A DNA stretch of 64,000 bases from Trichobilharzia szidati (taxonomy: Eukaryota > Platyhelminthes > Trematoda > Strigeidida > Schistosomatidae). The stretch spans positions 37,374,633-37,438,632 of the forward strand of contig OX235271.1 in assembly GCA_944472155.2 (NCBI GenBank), in the 5' to 3' direction. A program made the position numbers and the translations under genes. The notes below the pieces were generated by a model. That model was not told the DNA's origin. It worked only from the letters and a program-made list of their open reading frames with translations, and made no database searches. Shown piece after piece: positions 31,561 through 40,810 of the stretch. Every line of letters starts with the position of its first letter. The first letter of the stretch is position 1.

Positions 31561-33350
31561 TTGACATGGCTGAATGACGGATTAAATAGTGAAGAGGAGA
31601 AATAGAGGTAACTATAACACAAAATAATATAAATAATACTATAAAGACAAAAAAAGCAGAATAAGAATAACTTTTTCAGAGTGAAATTTCAATGAAACAG
31701 TTTTGTGTTTTGCTGGAATTGTACATTTCCTTTGTGACAAGTAAATATCTTTGTTACCACGCACTACTGTGTCTGCTAATTTTTTTGACCAGGATTTATA
31801 TCATGGATAAGATGAAAACTGTTTGTATCCAACCTGTAAATAATTGATGATTATTGTAATGATTATTGTGAACTCAGGGTGGATTGTATGAAAAAGTTGA
31901 AGTTAGCTTACAGAATTATTGGAAATCGATTCGTATTAAAGAAGTCTGTCATCAGCAGTGTCTGCCTATAATTCATCTCGATTTTTTAATTTACAAGAAC
32001 GATTTCAAAACAAATAGATTAGTATAGAAAAAGGCGTAAACAGCTAAGAAAATTTTCTTTTCAACGATTCCTTTTCATGAGCTGTACAATCGTAATTAAA
32101 TTTAACAAAGACCAGTCAGATAGAGGTAAACTTTGTCTTAGAAAAATACATTACACAATGTAAGGTGTAAGAAGTGATGACTAATTGTAATTTAGAAAAG
32201 AGGCAGAAGTTGGCATGACGCAATAAGTGTGAGATAATGACTAATCACTAAGCTCGTGTAGAATGGACAGCAACTAGTGGAAAGGTGATAAAGTGTTTTT
32301 GTATAAAATATGTATGAAAAGCAATGTTATTAGTAAACAGTAATAGGGTGGTAATAAAATATGGATGGTGGGAATAATAATGATAATACAATAATAGTAG
32401 TAATAACAATAATAACAGTGAACTTATATAATAAAAAGAAGTAAGAAAGTAACTCTGGTCGTGGTAGAGCAAGTGAATGTATGCATCACTTTTAAATGCA
32501 GAGGTCCGGTTTCAGATCTCGAATAGCTAATGCTTCAGCTATGTACAGATGGCGTATGCGAAGTCCCCTTTGTACTACATTGAGGGACTCTATGTATCAC
32601 TGTGAAGCATTCATGCAAGTGAGGGTGCTCGACGTTCGGAGATGACAAGATGTTCGAGGATAGACCTGATGCTATTCTTCTTTCCTCCTCTGGCTAGTCA
32701 AGCTGGACAGTGTTCCAGAGTACGTTTGTCAGCTTGACGTTGATTACGGTCGATATACTTTGCTCCACACGAGCAAGTAAATTGATAAATACACACATTA
32801 AAGTGGCCAAAAGCGGTATCTTATCCTTAACGTTAGATTATTGAAGTTTGTCTTCGTTATGTGCTATGGCTTAAAAATAGGCAAATCATTTGAGTAGAAA
32901 ATATCTATGATTTTGTATGTAATCGAATTCTAAATAAGTCAGTACCTAGTTGTTTGTTTGTAAGGTAGATAATTTCTCAGCTTAAATTAGCAATTCACAA
33001 AGGTCGTTTAACCATTAACTTTATCAGAACTTTCTTCACTGTATTTTTTTTTGAATAAATCTAAAACATTAGACGATCAATAGTGATTTAAGCTATCTGT
33101 TGATAGGTATATTACTTCTATCGATCTCATATACACTTATCACTACTTGTCAGGAACTAGTTTCATAGGCTTTTATGGCTATGAGTTTGAAGTTATTCAA
33201 ATATTTAGTATACAGCTACTTTGTGAATACGTTATTGAAGTTTTTGTAGTAACTTATAGTTCCGTAATCTGTGTTTTCATAATTTATCTGTAGTTTCATT
33301 CAGCTAATGCGAATCAATAAAATGAGATTATTTTTTTTAATTGCATGGAG
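31561..33350. other. Long unassigned stretch
   Basis: No retroelement protein recognised. TAA/AAT repeats at 32370-32440. A weak tRNA-like pair of boxes (GTGGTAGAGCAAG at 32463, GGTTTCAGATCTC at 32507) with a structured 32520-32780 segment might be an unrecognised SINE. Confidence 0.3.
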
Positions 33351-33351
33351 A

Positions 33352-33460
33352 ATTACATCATGAGCTGACATCAGTTAGAGAACCACTGGAAAACCTGGGA
33401 GTACTGGACAGCTGTTTCGTCCTAGTTTGGGACTCTTCGGCAGCACGCTGAACTTTCATT
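33352..33460 (-). mobile_element. SINE family F2, truncated at the ribozyme, U4-to-C subgroup
   Basis: Tail and ribozyme only. Core CCGAAGA (U4 to C), stem II GTCC/GGAC, GAAA, stem III ACAGCTGT, stem I GTGCTG/CAGTAC with one G-U. The sequence stops just upstream of the ribozyme, at 33449. Confidence 0.75.
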
Positions 33461-33554
33461 TCGTGTTGGCTAGTCAATTTGGACGAAAATGCTAGGTCTC
33501 TGTCGATGTAATGATTCCTAGTACTGACGTCTCGGCAATGCCTAAAGATTAATA

Positions 33555-33690
33555 TGGCATCAATGTCGATAAGCAGTGTGACTGAGGATGGGCATTTCGT
33601 CTTGTTTAGGACTCATCATTCTGAGTATGCTTGTATCTTCAGAGCCTGGTGGTATTACCACTGAGACAGAAACCCTGCAGCAGTGATTTC
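33555..33690 (-). mobile_element. F1-like SINE, heavily degraded
   Basis: Minus strand keeps AATGATGAGTCC and GACGAAATGCCCATC, recognisable as an F1 hammerhead with C3 changed to A and mispaired stem I. The head is lost. Confidence 0.5.
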
Positions 33691-33734
33691 AAATGCTCCA
33701 CCAAACATTTTGGTCCAAGATAATCAGTCAACAT

Positions 33735-34800
33735 GAAATGCAAATTCTTATTATTCCCTTTGGTTCTGAGTGGAACACAGCTTCACTAGCAAAACCAGAT
33801 TTCATTTTGTCCTGTGCAGTCCACTTTAGCTGGCTCTACGATCAAATATAATCCATCACCTCCTCCTAACTTGATCTCCTCTGTGTCATCCTTGAACCCA
33901 AGCCAAACTTGTTGTTTCATGTTCAAGTTCCATTCCAGGATCTGACTCACGATGTCACTCATCTTTCTCATCAGCGTGTGTCCGACATATCTCCATTTTC
34001 TCGGGGATATTTGCTAGGCAATAGGTTCTTGGTTGACTCGTTGCCTGCCAGTACTCCTTGTTGCCTGTCCTCCCTAAGTGGTCATCTACTCTTCAGTATG
34101 GAGCTAGCTAAGGTAGCTGTGGATAAAAGTCTGCAGTATCCTGTTCGAAGTGCGTTTGACGACACGTCATATCTTTGAAACAGATGGAAGATGTTTCTAA
34201 CTTGACATTGGTGTTAGAAATCAGAATCTTGTTATTTGTGTACAGAGCTCTTGATTTCCATAGTGATTTCAGAGTGATGAATGTCTGTTTCGCCTTTCTG
34301 TGCTTGGCTGGCTTTGACTTTCTAACCTAAGCCGCTTGTAGTTGAAACGATAGAGCCTAGGTAGGTGAAGGAAGTGGCTTCCTTCAATTGTCTCTTATTG
34401 ACAGTGTTTGCATCTTATTCGAGGGAATTCTTAACATCCATAATCTAAGGTTTTGTAATATTCATGCATGTTATCGTTCACTGGCAGTCTTCGTCACCTC
34501 CATCTTTTCTATGTTATAGTGAAGTTCTGCCTGCCTCTTATGCAAATTTCTTGCTTTTCATCTGTAGATCTTCAACTTTTTCTGGCATCAGGCTTAAATC
34601 ATCCTCAAAGTTCAAATCTTCTAGAGTCTTCTCCTTGGTCCAACGTATTTTTGTCTTTTCCTTCTAACAGTTTGCTGCATGCCCCAGCCTACCACAATCA
34701 GGAATGTCGTCGATAATAATTCACACCGTTGTCTAATTCCATTCTGTCTTCATTTCAAAAGCTGCACTGAGTTTTCCATTGTGAATCACTTGATAAATGG
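33735..34800 (-). mobile_element. RTE-E LINE, 5'-truncated
   Basis: Starts at a short tail (TATTATTCCC) and runs through the inverse RTE ending, RKMSDIVSQILEWN (33930-33970), then the linker region, to FADD-like DLSLMPEKVEDLQ words near 34540-34640 and VRQ-like text to about 34790. Same family as 13800-14420. Frame broken repeatedly. Confidence 0.78.
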
Positions 34801-34814
34801 CATCAGTATCAACT

Positions 34815-34998
34815 AATACCTGTTGCACAAGAGTTGGCTGTCGTGGCACAGTGGATAACGCCGTGGCCTTTGAATCAAGTGATGCAGGTGTCGAGGATCC
34901 TTGGGAAGACCATCACTCAACGAGGGTCCAGAAACATCTGCCTGACGAGTCCCAAATAGGATGAAAGGAGCATCCTGAATTCCACTTCTAATCACCAC
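34815..34998 (+). mobile_element. F1-like SINE, plus strand, degraded ribozyme
   Basis: Head GTTGCACAAGAG with box A-like GTGGCACAGTGGATAACG, then CTGACGAGTCCCAAATAGG and ATGAAA. The closing stem II pair is G-U and stem I is mispaired (ATCTGC/CTGAAT), so activity is doubtful. The 5' end is preserved well, which helps define the F1 start. Confidence 0.68.
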
Positions 34999-35224
34999 CA
35001 AAGAAAATAAGATGATTTTCACTTTATGAACACTGGTTTTTATTTCATTGTCCATATGTATTACTACAAATAGTTGTTTAACACATAATTCTTTTCTTAA
35101 ATGACAGTAAAGCAAGAAAGATCAAATTGAGCAGTAAAAGAACGATACCATTTTAGATTGATTGTTCTCATTAAGTGTAGACAGCATGAACTTCCGGTAG
35201 TAACAAAAGAATAAAAACAGTGCA

Positions 35225-35575
35225 CTTTGTGATGATATTAGATGGTTGGAGGCAATCAGGCACAGGAAACCTTGGACCTAGGATTCGTGCTAGTTGGCAC
35301 TCGTCAGCAAGGCGTATCTGCAACCTTGGAGGAACTTATGTCCCTTCTGAGATTCGATCCCGCGTCACTCAGTGCTGCAGTCAGAGACGTTACCACTGAG
35401 CTATTTGGGCTGGCGACTAACCTCCTGTAGGACTGTAGTGGACATTTTGATTTGACACTAGTAACTAGTGTGATGCGTCTAGTCCTCTCTTTGGTGCATA
35501 CTGAATTCTATCAGTCAGGTTGTAATGTGGCCACCATTCTAGGTAGCTCGCCATCATGGTGTACATTGTTTGTGA
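35225..35575 (-). mobile_element. SINE family F3 with damaged ribozyme
   Basis: Minus-strand F3 with its full extra 120-bp segment (35471-35570) and the near-palindrome CACTAGTAACTAGTG (35456-35470). Ribozyme 35268-35313: CTGACGA, stem II GTGC/GCAC perfect, but A15.1 is T and stem III mispairs. Confidence 0.78.
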
Positions 35576-35930
35576 TGATATTTGATAGCTGGAGGCAATC
35601 GCGAGCCCGAATAGCTCAATGGTAGCGTCTCTCGTTGCAGCACTGAGTGACGCGGGATCGAAGCTCAGAAGGAACATGAGTTCCCTCAGGGTTACAGATA
35701 CGCCTTGCTGATTGGTGAGTGCCAACTAGCACGAGACCTAGGTCTGAGGGTTCCTGCCGACTGTCTCCAACCATCTAATATCATCAAATCAATATGCACC
35801 ATGATGGCGAGCTACCTAAAATGGTGACCACAATGCAAAGCTGACTGATAGAATTCAGTCTGCACCAAAGAGAGGACTAGACACAACACACTAGTTACTA
35901 GTGTTAAATCAAAACAGTGGAAACAGCAGC
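35576..35930 (+). mobile_element. SINE family F3, broken ribozyme, head-to-head partner
   Basis: Plus-strand F3 starting in the head (box A TAGCTCAATGG at 35609). The core is split by a 4-base insertion (CTGATTGGTGAG) and GAAA reads GAGA. The tail continues through the extra segment to CACTAGTTACTAGTG (35889-35903). Confidence 0.75.
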
Positions 35931-36104
35931 AAAAGAAGTACTGTAGGCTAAAGAATCCAAAATCTAGAGTAGTGGAACAGTAGATGCAAAGATTTTTTAG
36001 ACCAGATTGTTATCCGTTTTTATACCATATAAGATTAAAAGTACAAGAGCTGTAAAGAGAGAATAAGGTGAGTAGAATGATGCAAGACAATTATTATTTA
36101 TTAC

Positions 36105-36424
36105 TATTATTATTCTTATGGATTCCTAGGGGAACATAGGATTTCAGCAGCATATTTCCACTTTGTTCAGTTCTCTACAGCCCTCTTCATCTGGCCTGAT
36201 GATTGCCCATATAGTTTCATCTCCTTCTGTCACAACCTCCTCCATGTTACCCTCTGACGCCTAACTCGTCGTTAACCATTGGCGTCCCACTTAAGCGAAT
36301 GTCTGGCGCGCTGTATCATTCAATGGTCTGCACATCGTATGCCCGATCCATCTCCATTTTCCTCTACATGTTTGTTGATCAATAGGTTATTGATTGGTTT
36401 GTAGCCTAACAGAGTTCCACTTTG
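36105..36424 (-). mobile_element. RTE LINE fragment (D/E-like), left of SINE
   Basis: Starts at TTA repeats and GATTCCTAGGGGAACATAGG, the inverse RTE 3' end. Interrupted at 36424 by an F3 SINE and resumes at 36732. Confidence 0.72.
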
Positions 36425-36731
36425 TGATGATATTAGGTGGTTGGAGGCAATCGGCCACAGGAAGCCTTGGACCTAGGTTTCATGCTAGTTGGCACTCGTC
36501 AGCAAGGCGTATCTGCAACCTTGGAGGAACTCATGTCCCTTCTGAGATTCGAACCCGCGTCACCCAGTGCTGCAGTCAGAGACGTTACCACTGAGCTATT
36601 CGGGCTCGCGACTGACCTCCTGTAGGACTGTAGTGGACATTTTGATTTGACACTAGTAACTAGTGTGATGCGTCTAGTCCTCTCTTTGGTGCATACTGAA
36701 TTCTATCAGTCAGGTTGTAATGTGGCCACCA
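36425..36731 (-). mobile_element. SINE family F3, complete 307-bp insertion with target-site duplication
   Basis: TTCCACTTTG at 36415-36424 and 36732-36741 flanks exactly 307 bp. On the minus strand the unit begins ATGGTGGCCACATT, passes the near-palindrome (36651-36665), the box A/B head and the ribozyme, and ends CACCTAATATCATCA. It gives the best-defined ends of F3. Confidence 0.9.
36464..36508 (-). ncRNA. Type I hammerhead ribozyme, F3 family, intact with stem III covariation
   Basis: Core CTGACGA, GAAA and stem I GCCTTG/CAAGGC are intact. Stem II is GTGC/GCAT with a closing G-U. Stem III is ACCTAGGT, not ACCCGGGT, and the pairs are kept. Predicted cleavage 36470/36469. Confidence 0.86.
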
Positions 36732-36890
36732 TTCCACTTTGCTAATTCTTTCTGGTCTATCATCTGATGTTCAGTATGGAGATAGCGAAGGTAGCTGTTG
36801 ACAGAAGTCTTCAGTCCATTAGACATGCACTTTGAGACACGCCAGGTTTCTGACTCAGATAGAAGAACCAACTTAGCATTGATGTTGAAA
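36732..36890 (-). mobile_element. RTE LINE fragment, right of SINE
   Basis: Continuation of 36105-36424: inverse of SVLLSESETWRVSK and IEDQM-like words. Ends near 36890 at GATGTTGAAA. Confidence 0.68.
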
Positions 36891-37043
36891 GCTGCGAATC
36901 AACAACTAAAACCAATTCATAAAGTAACCTCACAAGAGAGAGAGAGAATTAAAGCTCATCCGACTGAAGTTACCTTTAATGTACCCTTTCCAATGTCTGT
37001 GAGATCACAATTTCATGTAAACACAACTCGCGCGTGTGAGTGA
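36891..37043 (+). CDS. Possible host exon, uncertain
   Basis: Open plus-strand stretch reading ANQQLKPIHKVTSQERERI then AHPTEVTFNVPFPMSVRSQF and a TGA at 37041. Its composition is unlike any retroelement here. A candidate donor GTGAGA lies at 36999 but there is no good acceptor upstream. It could instead be anciently decayed coding DNA. No function can be assigned. Confidence 0.22.
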   Translation, partial: AANQQLKPIHKVTSQERERIKAHPTEVTFNVPFPMSVRSQFHVNTTRACE

Positions 37044-37139
37044 CATTAGCAAGCTAATTATCCATACTGAGTTGGTTCCAAAACTACTAAATATATATAT
37101 TATACTGATAAAAACTTTGATAAGCAAATATACCTTCGC

Positions 37140-37500
37140 ATTATAGGATTCCATCATGAGCTGACATTAGTTAGAGAACCATTGGAAAACCTGGGAGTAA
37201 TGGACAGCTGTTTCGTCCGAGTTTGGGACCCTTCACCAGTACGCACCCACCGGGGTTCGAAACCAGGACCTCCTGGTTACAAGGTGAGCTCATATACCAT
37301 TAAGCCACTGGTACCCGGTTCAATGGCTTATGAATTCTAACTTCCGCTAATTCACGACATAACGCAACCACTAACCAATGTTTTCGGTGAGTATATGTCC
37401 TCACACCTGACCTGCTGCACCCTACTGGTCACGACTTCTCTCTAGAACCCCAGGTTACTACCTACCCGAATAGGGCAAGTCGCTAGTGAGCATCTCATCG
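37140..37500 (-). mobile_element. SINE family F2, minus, left half of a head-to-head pair
   Basis: Complete head (box A complement CCATTAAGCCACTG) with a long 5' extension to 37500. Ribozyme core reads GTGAAGG, so C3 and A9 are changed; stems II and III are kept. Inactive. Confidence 0.75.
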
Positions 37501-37835
37501 ATATTCAAGTGTTGGTTTGTAGGGATTTTGACTGGTTACAGGACAAATACTCGCCGAAGGTATTGGCTAGCGGTTGTGCTACATCGTGAATTGGCAGAGG
37601 TTAGAATTCATGGGCCATTGGGTCGGGTCCCAGTGGCTTAATGGTATGCGAGCTCGCCTTGTAACCAGAAGGTCCTGGGTTCGAGCCCCTGTGGGTGCGT
37701 ACTGATGAAGGGTTCCAAAGCAAGGACGAAACAGTTGTTCAGTATTCCCAGGTTTTCCAATGGTTCTCTAACCAATGTCAGCTCATGATGAAATCCTGTA
37801 ACCAATCAATCAAATCCTTACAAACCAACAAACAC
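37500..37835 (+). mobile_element. SINE family F2, plus, right half of a head-to-head pair
   Basis: Box A TGGCTTAATGG (37633-37643), box B GGTTCGAGCCC (37678-37688), ribozyme with core ATGAAGG (C3 and A9 changed), tail to CAAACACTTGAATA. The 5' extensions of both halves match in inverted orientation, so the F2 unit starts well upstream of box A. Confidence 0.78.
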
Positions 37836-38390
37836 TTGAATACCTTCGTATTGTTGCTTTAATCCTCATATCAGTCCACTGACGTGCTTCTAACAATAGA
37901 CTATTACTAACTTTGATTAGTTCATCTTTTCAATACATCGAAAACGAGCTGTTTAGGATATGGATTCCCCCTGAGACACTGTAAGAATTCCAGCTGGATT
38001 TTTCTGGTGGATTTAATTTCCTAGCTTTGTTAGTACTTTCCGGTGACATCCAAACTAAGGAGAAAACACTTTTTCAATAACTTCTGGTATTCAGTAATCG
38101 CTAGTGTGGTTAGATCAACATTCCTCTCGAAAACGGACGTTATCTTTTGCTCTGATAGGACTTTCCCGTTTGTAATTTGCTCAAGTCACACCATGTATAG
38201 GTGTGAAACCTACAATTGTCGTGTATGATAGCAGTCAAAAATCTTGAAAACTGAAACGTTATCCTTTCATTTGACGTTGACAGTACCTAGTCAACAGTTC
38301 ACCAAGAAGTGAGCCACCTCAGAGTACACTATATATATATATATATATATATATGCATACAAAAAACAAAAGTTAGTTTATAGGGAATTA
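37836..38390. other. Spacer with (TA)n
   Basis: TA microsatellite at 38331-38354. No gene recognised. Confidence 0.4.
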
Positions 38391-39560
38391 ATTTCTTTCA
38401 AGTTTAAGGACGGATCGATATCATTCGTCTACCGGCCTTAAACTTAATCATTCCAAATGTCAGACTGTTAATTTCAGTTTCCGATGTAAACGAAAGTTAA
38501 ATGAAGCCGTTGGTTCCTATGATCCTTGCAAAATCGATGATACTGATATGGAAACCCAGTCTGAAGTTAAGTATCTTGGATTAGTTCTCTCTTCTGACCT
38601 ATCATGGTCTTCTCATGTCTTAGCGATTTCTCAAAGAATATTTCGTCTGACTTTTTATATTAAGAAGTTAAGGCACTCAGGCATAACTCAACAACTCCTC
38701 TTGCAGTTTATCAACTCGTGTATTTTACCTATTCTTCTTTACTGTTCACCCTTATTCTTTATTGGATTGCTTAAAAAGGACTATATCATACTTCGTAGAA
38801 CTCTGAAGACTGTCAGTAGGACGAGTGGTATCCCATTGGGCCATATCGTTGACATTGTCACTGATAGGCACTTCATGTCATGCAGCAAATTCGCTAAAGG
38901 AGTTTTGTCAGACTCTGAGCACCCACTCTACCCGCAGCTCCAACCTTGTGTCTCCTCAGGTAAAACAAGAATTCTGTTCAGAAGAATTTAAGCACGTACG
39001 TCTTAGTATAAAAATTCCACTATGCCATATTCAGCACGTACTTTATGTGATGAAAATAGTGTCAGACATGAACTAACTAACCTTCTTAGCACCACTAAAT
39101 AAACCATTTCCTTCACCGTTAAAGCATCATACTTTATTGTTAATGTATTTCTTATATTTATAATCCTCTCAATTTTTTATTTTTTTTCATAAGTGTGGAC
39201 ATAATTTAAGCTGTATTATAACTGTTAATTTTGTATTTCCCCTCACTATACTATATCAACAGAACATAAGTTCCAATAATCTATAACATGCTAAAGTTTC
39301 CAAACTGAATCGACAATACCGTTTGAAACAAACTCACTGTTATTATTATTATTATATTTAATAATCTCAATTCATGCTTCAAATATTTTTGACTTTATGT
39401 CGTGAATGTGGAAAAATTCCTCCGGCTAATTTTGTTTTAATTTTTAATTTTATTTATATTTTGAGTAAATCAGATGCAATATTGTGACAAATACTGAGAA
39501 TTCCATTCTGTATTATAAGTACTGTTTTTGGGATAAAGTAGATTATTATTATTATTATTT
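38391..39560 (+). mobile_element. CR1/Jockey-like LINE, RT C-terminus and 3' end (best copy)
   Basis: A 147-residue open frame (38548-38991) contains VKYLGLVLSSDLSWSSHV, IFRLTFYIKKLRHSGITQQLLLQFINSCILPILLY and LLKKDYIILRRTLKTVSR, with upstream LNHSKCQTVNF at 38440-38475. This is the thumb and post-RT region of CR1/Jockey-type LINEs. The 3' end (39520-39560) is TTTTTGGGATAAAGTAG plus ATT repeats. The palm with YADD is absent, so 5'-truncated. Confidence 0.85.
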
Positions 39561-39561
39561 A

Positions 39562-39850
39562 AAGAACACTTGAAGACCGGAAAGTATTGGGTAGCTGTTT
39601 TGTTCTGGACTGGAACTTTCCAGTAGTATGCACTCACAAACTTACCTGGGATAGAAGCCAGGACCTTCAGGCTACGAGATGATCTTGTTGTCCATCCGGT
39701 TACTAAAGTGATACCTGATGACCCATAAATCCTAACTCCTCTCGATTAGTTGTTTCAGAACGACTGCCAACTATTCTCATCGGAGAATATTTGTCCTCGT
39801 AGCCAACCTGGTGAGCACACCACTTCTTTAGAACTCCAGGAAACTTTCTT
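39562..39850 (-). mobile_element. SINE family F2, very degraded
   Basis: Retains GGACCTTCAGG and head words near 39660-39700 and a faint ribozyme (TGTTTTGTTCTGGACTGGAA). Core destroyed. Confidence 0.5.
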
Positions 39851-39887
39851 TTCGAACTAATATCAATCTGTGACCAAATGTGAAATA

Positions 39888-39934
39888 AACTGAATGATTA
39901 TGAGCAATAGTTTGTGCTCGAAACGTCATCAGTT
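39888..39934 (+). ncRNA. Hammerhead-like RNA motif of PLE terminus, best copy
   Basis: Stem I AACTGA (39888-39893) with TCAGTT (39929-39934), A3 (39894), TGATTA (39895-39900) and one extra T. Stem II GAGCA/TGCTC (39902-39906/39915-39919), GAAAC (39920-39924), GTC with predicted cleavage 39927/39928. U4, G5, A6, A9 and the GAAA box match the hammerhead; C3 and G8 are replaced by A and U, which can pair. Confidence 0.6.
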
Positions 39935-40120
39935 AATATAACTGTACTACACTGTGTAATTTATCAAAATAAAATCTTATCCATTATGAATCGCTACATA
40001 CTTAATATTAAGCTTTCTGCCTAACTTCATTGTTTACTTATATACACAGATTTTAGTAGTTATGAAAATGTTAATAGTAATTAATTAATACTGTGCAGTT
40101 TTTCTTTCTGTTTTCAATTT

Positions 40121-40302
40121 CAGAATTTTATGAAGATGATTATACCAATCAGCTTAAACAACAATATCCATTTACGTCGAAGCGTTATATGACAGTTGCA
40201 GAGGAGAAGAAATTTTGGAATAAACTATTCAGTGGAATACGAACAGTTGGACCACAGAGATTTACACCACCACGAGGGCCAAGTACATTAAGATTTGGTT
40301 GA
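40121..40302 (+). CDS. Terminal exon of an unidentified host gene
   Basis: A polypyrimidine tract (40098-40120) and CAG precede 59 codons reading FYEDDYTNQLKQQYPFTSK, RYMTVAEEKKFWNKLFSGIR, TVGPQRFTPPRGPSTLRFG and a TGA at 40300-40302. AATAAA overlaps just after the stop (40303). Balanced composition with charged and aromatic residues, unlike the surrounding repeats. The codon at the acceptor is split after one base, so at least one upstream exon exists. I do not recognise the protein. Upstream exons may lie outside the window or be hidden among repeats. Confidence 0.6.
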
Positions 40303-40810
40303 ATAAATTTTCAATTAAAAACTAAAAATTCTAAAGGAGTATAAAATGCTGTAACAGTGAATAACAGAAATTAACTCCAATCAAGAATTGTTTCAATTTT
40401 AGATAAACAGATCAATAATAATGCTAACAATAATAATAATTATGCTGTTTTGAGTGTCTTTTTGTCTTCTTTCAAGTCCTCATTATGATTTTATAAAAAT
40501 ACAATATCGTAGGTCGCTCTTCGGAGTATTAGCCAGTCTGACCAGGGTCTGATAATCAAGTGTGTAGTCTATCTAGTAAGTTAAGTAAGTGAAACGAAGT
40601 GGCTGTATGCATCGCCTTCCAGTTTTGCTTTAGTGTTTCACATTGTGTGTTTCTCAACAATTCATATTAAGTGATCTGGGCTTCGTTGTGGACGGCCTTA
40701 TGTAGAAAACTTCGTACAGGTGGAATTACGGTGGCACTTAAACCCCATCAACTCACTGAGAGAAAAGCTTTGCTTGCTTAAGCAGCCGATATGTTAAATT
40801 AAGAAAGATA
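40303..40810. other. 3' flank of the exon and unassigned sequence
   Basis: Likely 3' UTR at first, then unclassified DNA (40500-40800) with no coding frame. AAT runs at 40425-40440. Confidence 0.35.
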
